A DNA stretch of 34,850 nt from an uncultured Oscillospiraceae bacterium (GCA_910587835.1 CAJUNQ010000079.1:1-34850); one strand, 5' to 3'. Shown: positions 6,839-15,192, counted from the stretch's first letter. Notes: generated by a model not told the origin, from the letters alone. Numbers and translations are program-made.

Positions 6839-6869
6839 GGCAGTCGGTCGGTGGACCGGCTGCCTTTTT
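6839..6869 (+). terminator. Terminator of pckG
   Basis: GGCAGTCGGTC pairs with GACCGGCTGCC (one G-T position) around a GGTG loop, followed by TTTTT at 6865-6869. It lies 43 nt after the pckG stop. Confidence 0.85.
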
Positions 6870-7031
6870 GTGCAGGATGGATGGTAGGGCCGCTGCCTGA
6901 AACCGGACGCTGCTCGTGACAGGTGGTGCGGGAAGGCTTTCCGGCATCTGATGCAAAGGGATTTGAAAACGCGAGGATACTGTTTTGAGCCGGGCAGCAA
7001 GATGGGGCGGTTCAAATTAACGGTACATGGC

Positions 7032-7087
7032 AAAAAGCGGAGTGTTGACCTAGGGAAACCAAGTCAACACTCCGCTTTTCGTTTTTT
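7032..7087. terminator. Bidirectional terminator downstream of nrdG
   Basis: A perfect 17-bp stem (AAAAGCGGAGTGTTGAC at 7033-7049 with its complement at 7063-7079) and a 13-nt loop. On the minus strand the stem ends in TTTT, closing the nrdD-surE-nrdG operon. On the plus strand GTTTTTT follows, giving backup termination for pckG. The nrdG stop codon touches its edge. The spacer 6870-7031 holds nothing else. Confidence 0.85.
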
Positions 7088-7586
7088 ATTCCTCGGGCCA
7101 CAGCACGACATGTCCTGCTACCAGAGACTTTTTCACGTCTACCAGCCGCTGGTTGGCGCTGCCCCGAAACCGTAGATCTATGTCCCGCTGAGCCTCTAAA
7201 TAGGGGCCGTCGATGAGCAGGTCGGCCTCCTGCAGCAGGGCAAGGGTGGTGGGGTCCGAGGACGCGGCCAGCTCTTCAAACAGGTAGCCGGTGAATACCA
7301 CCACGTCCTTCCCCGCAGCGTGCACCTGCCGGGCCAGCTCTGTCAGGGGCTCAGGCTGGCAAAAGGGCTCGCCTCCGCTGAGGGTGACGCCCTTGAGCAG
7401 AGGGTCCCGCTGAAATGCCGCGAACAGGTCCTGGGCGTCCATCTCTTCGCCTGCCTCAAAGGGGTGGGTCTCCGGGTTGTGACAGCCAGGACAGCGGTGG
7501 GGACAGCCCTGGACGAACACCGCGTACCGGATGCCTGGACCGTCCACAATGGATTCGGGGACAATGCCCGCTACTCTCACCTTCAT
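7086..7586 (-). CDS. nrdG: Anaerobic ribonucleotide reductase activating protein
   Basis: 166 residues, a short radical-SAM enzyme that installs the glycyl radical on class III ribonucleotide reductase. The CPHRCPGC motif (Cx3Cx2C, about residues 28-35) holds the 4Fe-4S cluster and the TLSGGEPFCQ segment is the SAM-binding GGE region. The start at 7586 has GAGGGAG about 5 nt upstream; earlier in-frame residues overlap surE and read as non-family sequence. It is the last gene of nrdD - radical-domain ORF - surE - nrdG, 10 bp after surE, in the company of its substrate. Confidence 0.92.
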   Translation of the reverse strand: MKVRVAGIVPESIVDGPGIRYAVFVQGCPHRCPGCHNPETHPFEAGEEMDAQDLFAAFQRDPLLKGVTLSGGEPFCQPEPLTELARQVHAAGKDVVVFTGYLFEELAASSDPTTLALLQEADLLIDGPYLEAQRDIDLRFRGSANQRLVDVKKSLVAGHVVLWPEE

Positions 7587-7596
7587 GGGGTCTCCC

Positions 7597-8337
7597 TCAC
7601 TGCCAGGGGAGGGCCCGCCGGCCCTCAATGGGCTGCTCCAGATGGTAGCCCAGGGGGGTGAGGGTGATGTAGCCGTCCTTCAGGCTGTTCCAGTCGTCGG
7701 CTCCGCCAGGGGTGTGCATGGGGGGGCGGCTGGGGGGATAGTAGACTGGCTGGCCGTTGACCTTTTCCCGCTGCTCGTAGGGGCCCTGCCAACGGCTGTC
7801 GCCCAGAGCGGCCCAGCGCAAGCCCTTGATCTCTGTCAAAGGCAGGTCGGGGATGTTGATGTTCAGCACCTGGTCGAAGTCCTTTTCCAGGTCCAGCAGG
7901 CCGAACAGGCAGATAAAGTTTTCTACCAGCCTCTGCTCGTCAGCCCCTGCCGGCGCGGAAAGAGCAATGGACTTGACCCCCATCATGGCGGCTTCCAGGG
8001 CTGCGGCCACGGTGCCGGAGTAGAGCAGGTCTGAGGCTGTGTTCTCCCCCCGGTTGGGGCCGGAGATCACCAGGTCCACAGAGCCGGGGGCCAGGTTCAG
8101 CAGGCCCAGACGCACACAGTCGGCAGGGGTGCCGGAGATGGACCAGGCGCCTACTCCCTTGGGATAATCCGCCGGGTGGACGAACAGAGGGGCCTGTAGG
8201 GTGATGCCGTGGCCAATGGCGCTGCGGTTGCCGTCTGGGGCCACCACAGTGACTGCGTGGTTGCGGGAGAAAGCCCCTGCCAGCGCATAGAGGCTGGGGG
8301 AGTAGATGCCGTCGTCGTTTACCAGCAGCAGGTTCAT
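7597..8337 (-). CDS. surE: 5'/3'-nucleotidase SurE
   Basis: 246 residues, usual family length. It dephosphorylates nucleoside monophosphates. It opens with MNLLLVNDDGIYS, where NDDG carries the metal-binding acidic pair, and has SGPNRGENTASDLLYSGTVAAA, the conserved Asn/Gly-rich catalytic loop, around residue 93-115. Its ATG overlaps the stop of the preceding small ORF (ATGA), so translation is likely coupled. Position inside the class III RNR operon suggests a role in balancing nucleotide pools, which is inference. Confidence 0.92.
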   Translation of the reverse strand: MNLLLVNDDGIYSPSLYALAGAFSRNHAVTVVAPDGNRSAIGHGITLQAPLFVHPADYPKGVGAWSISGTPADCVRLGLLNLAPGSVDLVISGPNRGENTASDLLYSGTVAAALEAAMMGVKSIALSAPAGADEQRLVENFICLFGLLDLEKDFDQVLNINIPDLPLTEIKGLRWAALGDSRWQGPYEQREKVNGQPVYYPPSRPPMHTPGGADDWNSLKDGYITLTPLGYHLEQPIEGRRALPWQ

Positions 8338-8540
8338 GGCCGGGCCTCCTGACTGCCTCCATCACTCATGGTGTGCTTCACCCGGTCCTTTTCCTCTGCG
8401 CGCTTGGCGTTGTTCCAGCGGTCAATGGTGCCCACCAGGTAGCCGGTGATGCGGCGGATGCGTTCAAAGCCCCGGCCCTCGCCAACCATGATCTGATCGG
8501 CCCCGGTGATGCCTGCGTTTTTCTTTGATGTGTTTGACAT
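8334..8540 (-). CDS. Detached glycyl-radical domain of class III ribonucleotide reductase
   Basis: 68 residues, with AAGGAGG 8 nt before the ATG. Residues about 25-55 (FERIRRITGYLVG, then DRWNNAKRAEEKDRVKH) match the very end of ordinary NrdD, where an R-x-x-GY-type motif carries the glycyl radical and an RxxN..K..E...R.KH tail follows. Gly33 is the expected radical residue. The large nrdD upstream ends after its zinc Cys motif without this segment. Together they would make a two-subunit split of a normally single protein, analogous in idea to YfiD as a spare radical domain for pyruvate formate-lyase. Its stop overlaps the surE start. A known lineage variant is possible. Confidence 0.75.
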   Translation of the reverse strand: MSNTSKKNAGITGADQIMVGEGRGFERIRRITGYLVGTIDRWNNAKRAEEKDRVKHTMSDGGSQEARP

Positions 8541-8670
8541 GGTGATTTCCTCCTTGAGATGGTGTTTTATGTTGAATGCTTGGCGTTATTCTTTTTGACA
8601 GGTTTGTTTTCACTGTTGAACCGCGAAGAAAGCTCGCATATTTTTTTTATTTTATGCCGCGATTGACGCT

Positions 8671-10968
8671 TTAACTGATCAGGCTGGAATAGTCGGGTAC
8701 GTCATGGTACTTTTTCCGCAGCTCTTCCAGCTTTTCCAGGGGCACGCCCTCTCCCTCCCGGCGTCCGCACCTGGGGCAGGTTTCTCCGATAATTCCATTA
8801 TACCCACAAACAGGGTCCCGGTCAACCGGGTGATTGACCGAGCCGTAGCCCACGCCCGCCTCCTTCATGCAGCGGATGACGCTCTCAAAGGCGTCGATAT
8901 TCTTGCACACGTCCCCGTCCAGCTCCACATAGCTGATGTGCCCGGCATTGGTCAGGGCGTGGAAGGGGGCCTCCTTCTGAATCTTCTCAAAGGCAGGGAT
9001 GGGATAGTACACAGGCACATGGAAGGAGTTGGTGTAGTAGTCCCGGTCGGTGACCCCTTCGATGATGCCGAACTTCTTCTTGTCAATCCGGGTAAAGGTG
9101 CCGGAGAGGCCCTCTGCCGGAGTGGCCAGCAAGGTGAAGTTCAGCCCGGTCTCTGCCGAGAGCTGGTCCATCCTCTTGCGCATGTAGGTGATGATTTCCA
9201 GGCCCAGCCGGTAGCTCTCCTCACTCTCTCCATGGTGCTTGCCGGTAAGGGCCTTCAGGGTCTCCGCCAGGCCGATGAAGCCCACGGACAGGGTGCCGTG
9301 CTTGAGCACCTCCGCCACAGAGTCGTTCCGGTCCAGCTTCTCCGAGTCGATCCACACCCCCTGACCCATGAGGAAGGGGTAGTTGTAGGCCTTTTTGCTG
9401 CACTGAATCTTGAACCGGTGGAGCAGCTGCTCCACGCACAGGTCTATGCGCTGGTCCAGAATCTGGTAGAACTTCTTCACATCTCCCTTGGCCTCAATGC
9501 CAATGCGGGGCAGGTTGACGGAGGTAAAGCTCAGGTTGCCCCGGCCGCAGGTAGTCTCGTGGGTGCGGTCGTGGACATTGCCCATGACCCGGGTGCGGCA
9601 GCCCATGTAGGCAATCTCTGTGTCATAGTCGCCGGCCTTATAGTATTGCAGGTTGAAGGGGGCGTCGATAAAGCTGAAATTGGGAAACAGCCGCTTGGCG
9701 GACACCCGCATGGCCAGCTTGAACAGGTCATAGTTGGGGTCCTCCTCGTTGTAGTTGACCCCTTCCTTTACCTTGAAGATCTGTACCGGGAAGATGGGAG
9801 TCTCCCCGTCGCCCAAACCGGCCTCGGTGGCCAGCAGCAGGTTGCGGATGACCATGCGGCCCTGCTCGCTGGTGTCTGTGCCGTAGTTGAGGGAGGAGAA
9901 GGGCACCTGGGCCCCGGCCCGGGAGTTCATGGTGTTCAGGTTATGCACCAGGGCCTCCATGGCCTGATAGGTGGCCCGGTCGGTCTCCCGCCAGGCAGTC
10001 TCTTTGGCATAGGCGGCGGCGTCGCAGGCCTCCTCCCAGGTCACCTCCTGAAAGCCGTGCTCCCGCTGGTGCTGGGGGAGGAAGCCGGCAAAGCGTTCCC
10101 CATAGGCGTCTGTGTTTTTCATGGTGACACGGGTGTGCAGCGCCACCCGGGCAGCGTCTACCATGGCCTCGGCCTGGCCGTGGGGCATCAGCTTCATCAG
10201 CTGGAAGAACTGGGTGAGGGCCTTGAAGTATTCCTTGTGGTAGGTTTTGTCCACGCCCTGGGCCATGGCGTAGTCGAAATTGGGGACGCTCTGGCCTCCG
10301 TGCATCTCGTTCTGGTTGGCCTGAATGGCAATGCAGGCCAGGGCCGCGTAGCTACGAATGTCCTTGGGCTCCCGCAGGTAGCCGTGGCCGGTAGAGAAGC
10401 CGTTTTTGAACAGCCGGATCAGGTCGATCTGGCAGCAGGTCTCGGTGAGGGTGTAGAAGTCCTTGTCGTGGATATGGATGTCCCCCTCCTCGTCGGCCTG
10501 GGCAAGATGGGGGGGGATGACGTACTTATCGTAAAAGCTTTTGGCCCCCTCTGAGCCATATTTGAGCATGGTGCCCATAGCGGTATCCGCGTTGATGTTG
10601 GCGTTTTCCCGCTTCAGGTCCACGTCCTCGGCGGGGACGAAGGTGAGGGCGGAGTAGATTTTCACCAGCTCATCGTCCATCTCCCGCAGCCGCTGGTGCT
10701 GGGCCCGGTAGAGAATGTAGGCCTTGGCGGTTTTGGCATAGTCGGCGGCAATCAGCTTTTCCTCCACAATATCCTGGGTCTGCTCTACGGTGGGGGTGGC
10801 TTTCAGCTTTTCCAGCTCCTCCACCACCTGCCCGGTGAGCTCATCCAGGTCGGCATCGCTGAAGCGCTCGGTGGCAATGCGGACATTGGCCTTGAAGATC
10901 GCGGCGCGTATTTTGGCCGCGTCAAACTTCACCTGTTCCCCATTACGCTTGATAATTTTTTTTGGCAT
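8671..10968 (-). CDS. nrdD: Anaerobic (class III) ribonucleoside-triphosphate reductase, large part
   Basis: 765 residues. It reduces ribonucleoside triphosphates to deoxy forms without oxygen. The first ~95 residues are an ATP-cone (KIIKRNGEQVKFDAAKI) for allosteric control. The NRDD barrel follows, with DIHIHDKDFY, LTETCCQIDL, YGTDTSEQGR and MGCRTRV landmarks. Near the C-terminus HPVDRDPVCGYNGIIGET and CPRCGRREG form the zinc-type Cys motif. The protein then stops after a charged helix, without the usual radical-bearing tail, which is encoded by the next small ORF 130 bp downstream. Start: ATG 10968 (AGGAG 13 nt away) or TTG 10977 (4 nt away); neither is ideal. Confidence 0.92.
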   Translation of the reverse strand: MPKKIIKRNGEQVKFDAAKIRAAIFKANVRIATERFSDADLDELTGQVVEELEKLKATPTVEQTQDIVEEKLIAADYAKTAKAYILYRAQHQRLREMDDELVKIYSALTFVPAEDVDLKRENANINADTAMGTMLKYGSEGAKSFYDKYVIPPHLAQADEEGDIHIHDKDFYTLTETCCQIDLIRLFKNGFSTGHGYLREPKDIRSYAALACIAIQANQNEMHGGQSVPNFDYAMAQGVDKTYHKEYFKALTQFFQLMKLMPHGQAEAMVDAARVALHTRVTMKNTDAYGERFAGFLPQHQREHGFQEVTWEEACDAAAYAKETAWRETDRATYQAMEALVHNLNTMNSRAGAQVPFSSLNYGTDTSEQGRMVIRNLLLATEAGLGDGETPIFPVQIFKVKEGVNYNEEDPNYDLFKLAMRVSAKRLFPNFSFIDAPFNLQYYKAGDYDTEIAYMGCRTRVMGNVHDRTHETTCGRGNLSFTSVNLPRIGIEAKGDVKKFYQILDQRIDLCVEQLLHRFKIQCSKKAYNYPFLMGQGVWIDSEKLDRNDSVAEVLKHGTLSVGFIGLAETLKALTGKHHGESEESYRLGLEIITYMRKRMDQLSAETGLNFTLLATPAEGLSGTFTRIDKKKFGIIEGVTDRDYYTNSFHVPVYYPIPAFEKIQKEAPFHALTNAGHISYVELDGDVCKNIDAFESVIRCMKEAGVGYGSVNHPVDRDPVCGYNGIIGETCPRCGRREGEGVPLEKLEELRKKYHDVPDYSSLIS

Positions 10969-11142
10969 TTTTGACAAATGACTCCTCTCCGTTGGGTTTT
11001 ATCTATAAACACTTGTGGGTGGCATATTTCCATTTGCTTTGCAGGGAAAAGAATCGTTTTTCTCTCTATGCTTACTGCCTGAAAACCAAAGGCTTGCCGC
11101 TTTGCTTGGCAGGCCGGGCGGTCTTCTTCTCCGTGCCCTCCC

Positions 11143-11171
11143 ATTATAATGGATATCCCTGCTTTTGTCAA
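11143..11171 (-). promoter_or_regulatory. Consensus promoter of the nrdD operon
   Basis: On the minus strand TTGACA (11171-11166), a 17-nt spacer and TATAAT (11148-11143). Transcription would start near 11136, leaving a leader of about 160 nt. A CCACA-TAT-TGTGG inverted repeat abuts the -35. Confidence 0.85.
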
Positions 11172-11278
11172 CCACATATTGTGGAAGTCCTAAATTCATT
11201 TTGAGAACTACCACAAAATATAGAAGGGCAAAGAGAGGTCATTCCCAGCCTCCCCTTGCCCGTTTCCACAATATTTAC
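11172..11278 (-). promoter_or_regulatory. Candidate NrdR boxes upstream of nrdD
   Basis: Three related sites: CCACATATTGTGG (11172-11184, arms CCACA/TGTGG), CCACAAAATATAG (11211-11223) and CCACAATATTTAC (11266-11278). NrdR is the repressor of ribonucleotide reductase operons and binds paired AT-rich ACAC-ATAT-GTGT-like boxes next to such promoters. Spacing here is 39 and 55 bp, so only the first two are near a whole number of turns. Match judged by eye. Confidence 0.45.
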
Positions 11279-11302
11279 TGATATCTACGCGCTTTCGGCA
11301 GC

Positions 11303-13090
11303 TTATTCCTCCGGCTCTGTCACCGCAATATGTAGCTCGTTCAGCTGCGCCTGGCTCACTCCGCTGGGTGCGCCGGTCATGGGGTCCTGAGCGCTCTGGT
11401 TCATGGGGAAAGCAATGACCTCCCGGATGAGGGTTTCGCCGGTGAGCAGCATAATCATCCGGTCCACGCCCGGGGCTGCGCCGGCGTGTGGGGGCGCTCC
11501 ATAGCAGAAAGCGTTGTACATGGCTGGGAATTTTCCCCGCACATCCGCCTCAGAGAGGCCCACCAGCTCAAAGGCCTCCACCATCACCTCGGGGTCATAG
11601 TTGCGCTCTGCGCCAGAGGCCAGCTCGTAGCCGTTGCACACCAGGTCGTACTGGTGGGCCCGCAGGTCCAGAGGGTCGGCCTCTCCTCTTGCGGCCTTGC
11701 GCAGGGCCTCCTTGCCTCCATAGGGCATGGAGAAGGGGTTGTGGCCGAATTCCAGCCTTCCGCTCTCCTCGCCCATCTCAAACATAGGAAAGTCCACAAT
11801 CCAGCAGAAAGCGTACTGCTTTTCGTCCATATGGTTGGGGCAGGCCCCGCCCAGCAGCTTGCGCAGCACGCCGGCGGTTTTTTGGGCCGTGGTTTTTTTA
11901 CCTGCGGCCAGCATGACCAGAGTGTTGGGGGCAGGGGCCAGGGTCTCCTTCACCTGCTGGGCCAGGGCCGGGTCGCTGTTCACAAACTTGGCAATGCCCC
12001 CGGCAATTTCCCCCTTCTCATCGGTTTTGAACCAATAGGTCTTCTGAGCGGTCTGCACCTCGGTTTCAGCGCAGAGCTTATCAATGGCCTTGCGGGTGAG
12101 GCTGCAGTCTGTCACCGGCACGGCTTTGACTACCGCGTTCTCAAAGGGACCGAAGCCGCAGCCTGCCAGCAGCTTGGTGGCGTCCTGCACCAGCAGGTCG
12201 ATGCGCAGGTCGGGCTTGTCGCTGCCATAATCCTCCATGGCCTGCAGGAAGGGGATGCGCAGGAAGGGGGTAGACGAGACTCTGTCCCCATAGATGCCGA
12301 ATTTCTCGAACACAGGGGGCAGCACCGCCTCGATGACAGCGAACACGTCCTCCTGTCCGGCAAAGGCCATTTCCATATCCAGCTGATAGAAGTCCGCGGG
12401 AGACCGGTCTCCTCGGGCGTCCTCGTCCCGGAAGCAGGGAGCGATCTGAAAATACCGGTCAAAGCCCGAGGCCATCAGCAGCTGCTTGAACTGCTGGGGA
12501 GCCTGGGGCAGGGCGTAGAATTTACCGGGGTGCTTCCGGGAGGGCACCAGGAAGTCCCGAGCCCCCTCGGGGGAGGAGGCGGTGAGAATGGGGGTGTTGA
12601 TCTCCTGAAAGCCCTGGTCCTCCATCGCCCGGCGCAGGGCCGAAACCACCTGGCTGCGCAGAACAATATTCTTTTTGACAGCCGGGTTGCGCAGGTCCAA
12701 AAAGCGGTAGCGCAGCCGGGCGGCCTCGTCCGCGTCCCGGGAGAAATTGATTTCAAAGGGCAGCTCGTTATACTGGCAGCGGCCCAGGACCTCCACCTTA
12801 GTGGGGGCAATTTCAATGTCGCCGGTAGCCTGCTTGGGGTTCTTATTGGTACGCTCCCGCACCGTGCCGGTGACAGAAATAGTGGTTTCCTTATTCAAGG
12901 CCTTCACCTGGGCCAGGAGCTCAGGGGTTTCCACCACCACCTGGGTGGCGCCGTAATAGTCCCGCAGCACCAGAAAACCGATGCCGCCTCCCACCTCCCG
13001 CAGGTTCTCCATCCAGCCCGCCAGGGAGACCGTCTTGCCCGCGTCCTCCAAACGCAGCTGGCCGCAAGTATGACTTCTATATTCCGACAT
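11303..13090 (-). CDS. aspS: Aspartyl-tRNA synthetase, bacterial type
   Basis: 595 residues, normal for the bacterial enzyme, which charges tRNA-Asp (and tRNA-Asn if non-discriminating; not decidable here). N-terminal OB-fold anticodon domain (CGQLRLEDAGKTVSLAGW), class II motif 1 region (LRRAMEDQGFQEINTPIL), motif 2 (FRDEDARGDRSPADFYQLD), the bacterial GAD insertion and motif 3 (GAAPGVDRMIMLL). The start at 13090 has GAGGAG about 7 nt upstream; the frame stays open upstream only through a tandem repeat. It follows hisS on the same strand, a common Firmicute pair, but with an unusual 425-bp spacer. Confidence 0.95.
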   Translation of the reverse strand: MSEYRSHTCGQLRLEDAGKTVSLAGWMENLREVGGGIGFLVLRDYYGATQVVVETPELLAQVKALNKETTISVTGTVRERTNKNPKQATGDIEIAPTKVEVLGRCQYNELPFEINFSRDADEAARLRYRFLDLRNPAVKKNIVLRSQVVSALRRAMEDQGFQEINTPILTASSPEGARDFLVPSRKHPGKFYALPQAPQQFKQLLMASGFDRYFQIAPCFRDEDARGDRSPADFYQLDMEMAFAGQEDVFAVIEAVLPPVFEKFGIYGDRVSSTPFLRIPFLQAMEDYGSDKPDLRIDLLVQDATKLLAGCGFGPFENAVVKAVPVTDCSLTRKAIDKLCAETEVQTAQKTYWFKTDEKGEIAGGIAKFVNSDPALAQQVKETLAPAPNTLVMLAAGKKTTAQKTAGVLRKLLGGACPNHMDEKQYAFCWIVDFPMFEMGEESGRLEFGHNPFSMPYGGKEALRKAARGEADPLDLRAHQYDLVCNGYELASGAERNYDPEVMVEAFELVGLSEADVRGKFPAMYNAFCYGAPPHAGAAPGVDRMIMLLTGETLIREVIAFPMNQSAQDPMTGAPSGVSQAQLNELHIAVTEPEE

Positions 13091-13113
13091 ACCAATCTCT
13101 CCTCTTTTTTTAA

Positions 13114-13395
13114 TCCGCCTTTTTGGTGGTGCAGGGCGCGAGGCCCTACCACGATGCTGATACGCTGCCTTGCTTTTTAGTCCGTCTTTTTGGCAGTGCA
13201 GGGCGCAAGGCCCTACCACGACGCTGATACGCCGCCCTGTTTTTTAGTCCGCCTTTTTGGCGACACTGGGCGCAAGGCCCTACCACGACGCTGATACGCC
13301 GCCCTGTTTTTTAGTCCGCCTTTTTGGCGACACTGGGAGCAAGGTCCTACCACAACGCTGAAACGCCGCCCTATTTTTTGTCCACCTTTTTGACG
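13114..13395. repeat. 67-bp tandem repeat, four units plus a fragment, between hisS and aspS
   Basis: Units start at TCCGCC/TCCGTC: 13114, 13181, 13248 and 13315, with a fragment from 13381; the period is 67, 67, 67, 66. Each unit holds CTTTTTGG, a GGGC-GCAAG-GCCC hairpin, CTACCAC-ACGCTGA and ACGCCGCCCT. Middle units are almost identical and outer units are more diverged. There are no spacers, so it is not a CRISPR. Any hisS-aspS transcript would contain four to five hairpins. Confidence 0.85.
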
Positions 13396-13515
13396 CTAGG
13401 GCCAACCGTTATGATGAAGCCGGTGGCCGGCCTGGGCTTTGTTTTCTTTTCCACCCGGTTCCGGTGGGGACTGGGTGGGAGATTCTGCCTGTGGGACGGT
13501 TGTGCCGTCATGCTT

Positions 13516-14802
13516 TTACAGGCTCAGGCGCCCTTTTTCTGTGCTGACGGCCAGGTAGTCCTCTACAAAGCTCTCGCCTATGCCGATCTCCTTCTCTGTG
13601 CCGTCTGCCATGTATTTCAGCCGGGCTTTGCCTGCTGCCAGCTCATCGTCGCCCAGCACCAGGCAGTATTGTGCCCCAAGCTTCCCGGCATACTTCATCT
13701 GGGCCTTCAGGCCCCGGCCGCACACATCGCAGTCTGCCCCAAGCCCGCATTTATGCAGGGTGTTTACCAGAGACATGGCCTTTACCTTTGCGGCCTCGCC
13801 CATGGCTGCGACAAAGACCTCGCAGCCCGCTTCCTCCGGGAATTCTGTCTTTTGGGCCTCCAGGGCCAGCATCAGCCGGTCCATGCCCAAGCCGAAGCCC
13901 AGGGCTGGGGTGGGCGGGCCCCCGATCTCCTCCACCAGTTCGTCATAGCGGCCGCCGCCGCCCAGGGCAAAGCCCAGGCTCTGAGAGGGAAACTCGAACA
14001 CAGTGCGGGTATAGTAGTCCAGGCCCCGCACCAGGCCGGGGTCCAGAGTAAAGGGAATGTCCATGGCGGTCAGATACTCCTGCACCTTGGCAAAGTGGGA
14101 CTGACAGTCCTCACACAGATAGTCGGTGATTTTTGGGGCCCCGGCGGCAATCTCCTGACAGACCGGGCTTTTGCAGTCCAGAATGCGCATGGGGTTCCGG
14201 TCCAGCCGGGAGAGGCAGGTGGGGCAGAGGCTCTCCTTGCGGGCGCTGAAATACGCCTGCAGAGCCTGGTGGTACTCCTTGCGGCAGGTGGGACAGCCGA
14301 TGGAATTCAGCTGCAGGCCCACATCAGTCAGCCCCAGCCGCTGAAGGGCAGACATGCCCATGGCAATGAGCTGGGCGTCGGCAATGGGCTCGGCTGTGCC
14401 AAATACCTCCACGCCAAAGGTACGGAACTCCCGCATCCGGCCCTTTTGGGGCTTTTCGTAGCGGTAGCAGGGGATATTGTAGTACAGCCGCACCGGGTAG
14501 CCGTTGTTGTATAGACCGTTTTCCAGCATGGCCCGCACAGCACCGGCAGTGCCCTCGGGCCGCAGGGTGACAGAGCGCCCCCCCTTGTCCTCAAAGGTGT
14601 ACATCTGTTTTTCTACCACATCGGTGACGTCGCCCATGCCCCGCTGAAACAGCTCTGTGTGCTCGAAAACAGGGGTGCGCACCTCGGCAAAGCCGTTGAG
14701 CTCCGCCTCGTTGATCAGGGCCTGCTCGACCCAGCGCCACCTTCTGGCAGTCTGGGGAACCAGGTCCACAGTGCCCTTGGGGGCCTTGGTTATCAATTCC
14801 AT
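13516..14802 (-). CDS. hisS: Histidyl-tRNA synthetase
   Basis: 428 residues, normal length. Class II landmarks: KAPKGTVDLVPQ near the start, motif 1 (GFAEVRTPVFEHTELFQRG), motif 2 (RYEKPQKGRMREFRTFGVE), the HisRS-specific LVRGLDYYTRTVFE, motif 3 (ALGFGLGMDRLML) and a C-terminal anticodon domain. The insertion has several Cys pairs (CPTC, CPTC, CEDC), common in clostridial HisRS. Start ATG 14802 with GAGGAA about 8 nt upstream. No T-box leader is visible in 14803-14930; a TATAAT at 14824-14829 lacks a clear -35. The gene ends 426 bp before aspS. Confidence 0.95.
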   Translation of the reverse strand: MELITKAPKGTVDLVPQTARRWRWVEQALINEAELNGFAEVRTPVFEHTELFQRGMGDVTDVVEKQMYTFEDKGGRSVTLRPEGTAGAVRAMLENGLYNNGYPVRLYYNIPCYRYEKPQKGRMREFRTFGVEVFGTAEPIADAQLIAMGMSALQRLGLTDVGLQLNSIGCPTCRKEYHQALQAYFSARKESLCPTCLSRLDRNPMRILDCKSPVCQEIAAGAPKITDYLCEDCQSHFAKVQEYLTAMDIPFTLDPGLVRGLDYYTRTVFEFPSQSLGFALGGGGRYDELVEEIGGPPTPALGFGLGMDRLMLALEAQKTEFPEEAGCEVFVAAMGEAAKVKAMSLVNTLHKCGLGADCDVCGRGLKAQMKYAGKLGAQYCLVLGDDELAAGKARLKYMADGTEKEIGIGESFVEDYLAVSTEKGRLSL

Positions 14803-14931
14803 GTTGGTTTCCTCATATCATTTATTATAGTATCACCGCGAGACATTCCGGGTCTGCCGACAAGGTCCCCAATATAGGACACTCGTTGGTAAAATCAGTG
14901 TCTCCCGTTTACAATAGCCTCATTGTGCGGT

Positions 14932-15100
14932 TTAAGAATCTGTATTCATAGGCGGAGGATGCCGGAGTGGCGAGGGATTTTGTCGCCCTGCAAGGCAAAA
15001 AATCGCAGGAATACTCGCCGTATTTCAAGATTCTTTAACGAAGCAGGACGGCAAAAGACCCGTCCCTCCGGCGTTCAACGCCTGTGAATACAGGTTCTAA
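14932..15100. mobile_element. MITE-like repeat with terminal inverted repeats, copy 2
   Basis: About 169 bp bounded by imperfect inverted repeats: TTAAGAATCTGTATTCATAG at the left (14932-14951) and the complement of TTAGAACCTGTATTCACAGG at the right (15081-15100). No protein is encoded. Internal blocks (AAAAATCGCAGGAATACTC, CCGTATT, ACGAAGCAGGACGGC) recur in diverged form at 1-141. Short, non-coding, with inverted ends and several copies: the profile of a non-autonomous transposable element. No target-site duplication is clear. Confidence 0.55.
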
Positions 15101-15192
15101 TTTTGTGAATCCTTTTCTGGCCCTAGCTTGGGCCCATCCAGCGGCAGGGCCTGGCTGGGGGCGGATGAGGGAAAATCCCCTGGAAAGAGGAA

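Noticed and set aside
4871..7033. A 720-codon open frame antisense to pckG
   Set aside because: It mirrors the third-position G/C bias of pckG, has no ribosome site or family motif, and spans the terminator; pckG is unmistakable.
8671..8820. CGYNG near the end of the large NrdD as the glycyl-radical site
   Set aside because: It lies inside the zinc Cys motif (C...CPRCGR); the radical motif RxxGY plus its tail is found only in the following small ORF.
8704..10554. A 616-codon open frame antisense to nrdD
   Set aside because: No start signal or motif; shadow of nrdD codons. Similar frames opposite aspS, PBP2 and the U32 gene were rejected for the same reason.
10978..11140. Riboswitch (for example cobalamin type) in the nrdD leader
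   Set aside because: The 160-nt leader has no recognisable B12-box architecture or strong paired regions.
13091..13219. N-terminal extension of AspRS by 43 residues
   Set aside because: The open frame continues only because it reads through the tandem repeat; the ATG at 13090 has the ribosome site and the family start.
13114..13395. Possible CRISPR array
   Set aside because: Units are contiguous 67-mers with no unique spacers and no cas genes nearby.
14803..14931. T-box leader before hisS
   Set aside because: No specifier stem, T-box sequence or terminator/antiterminator pair could be seen.
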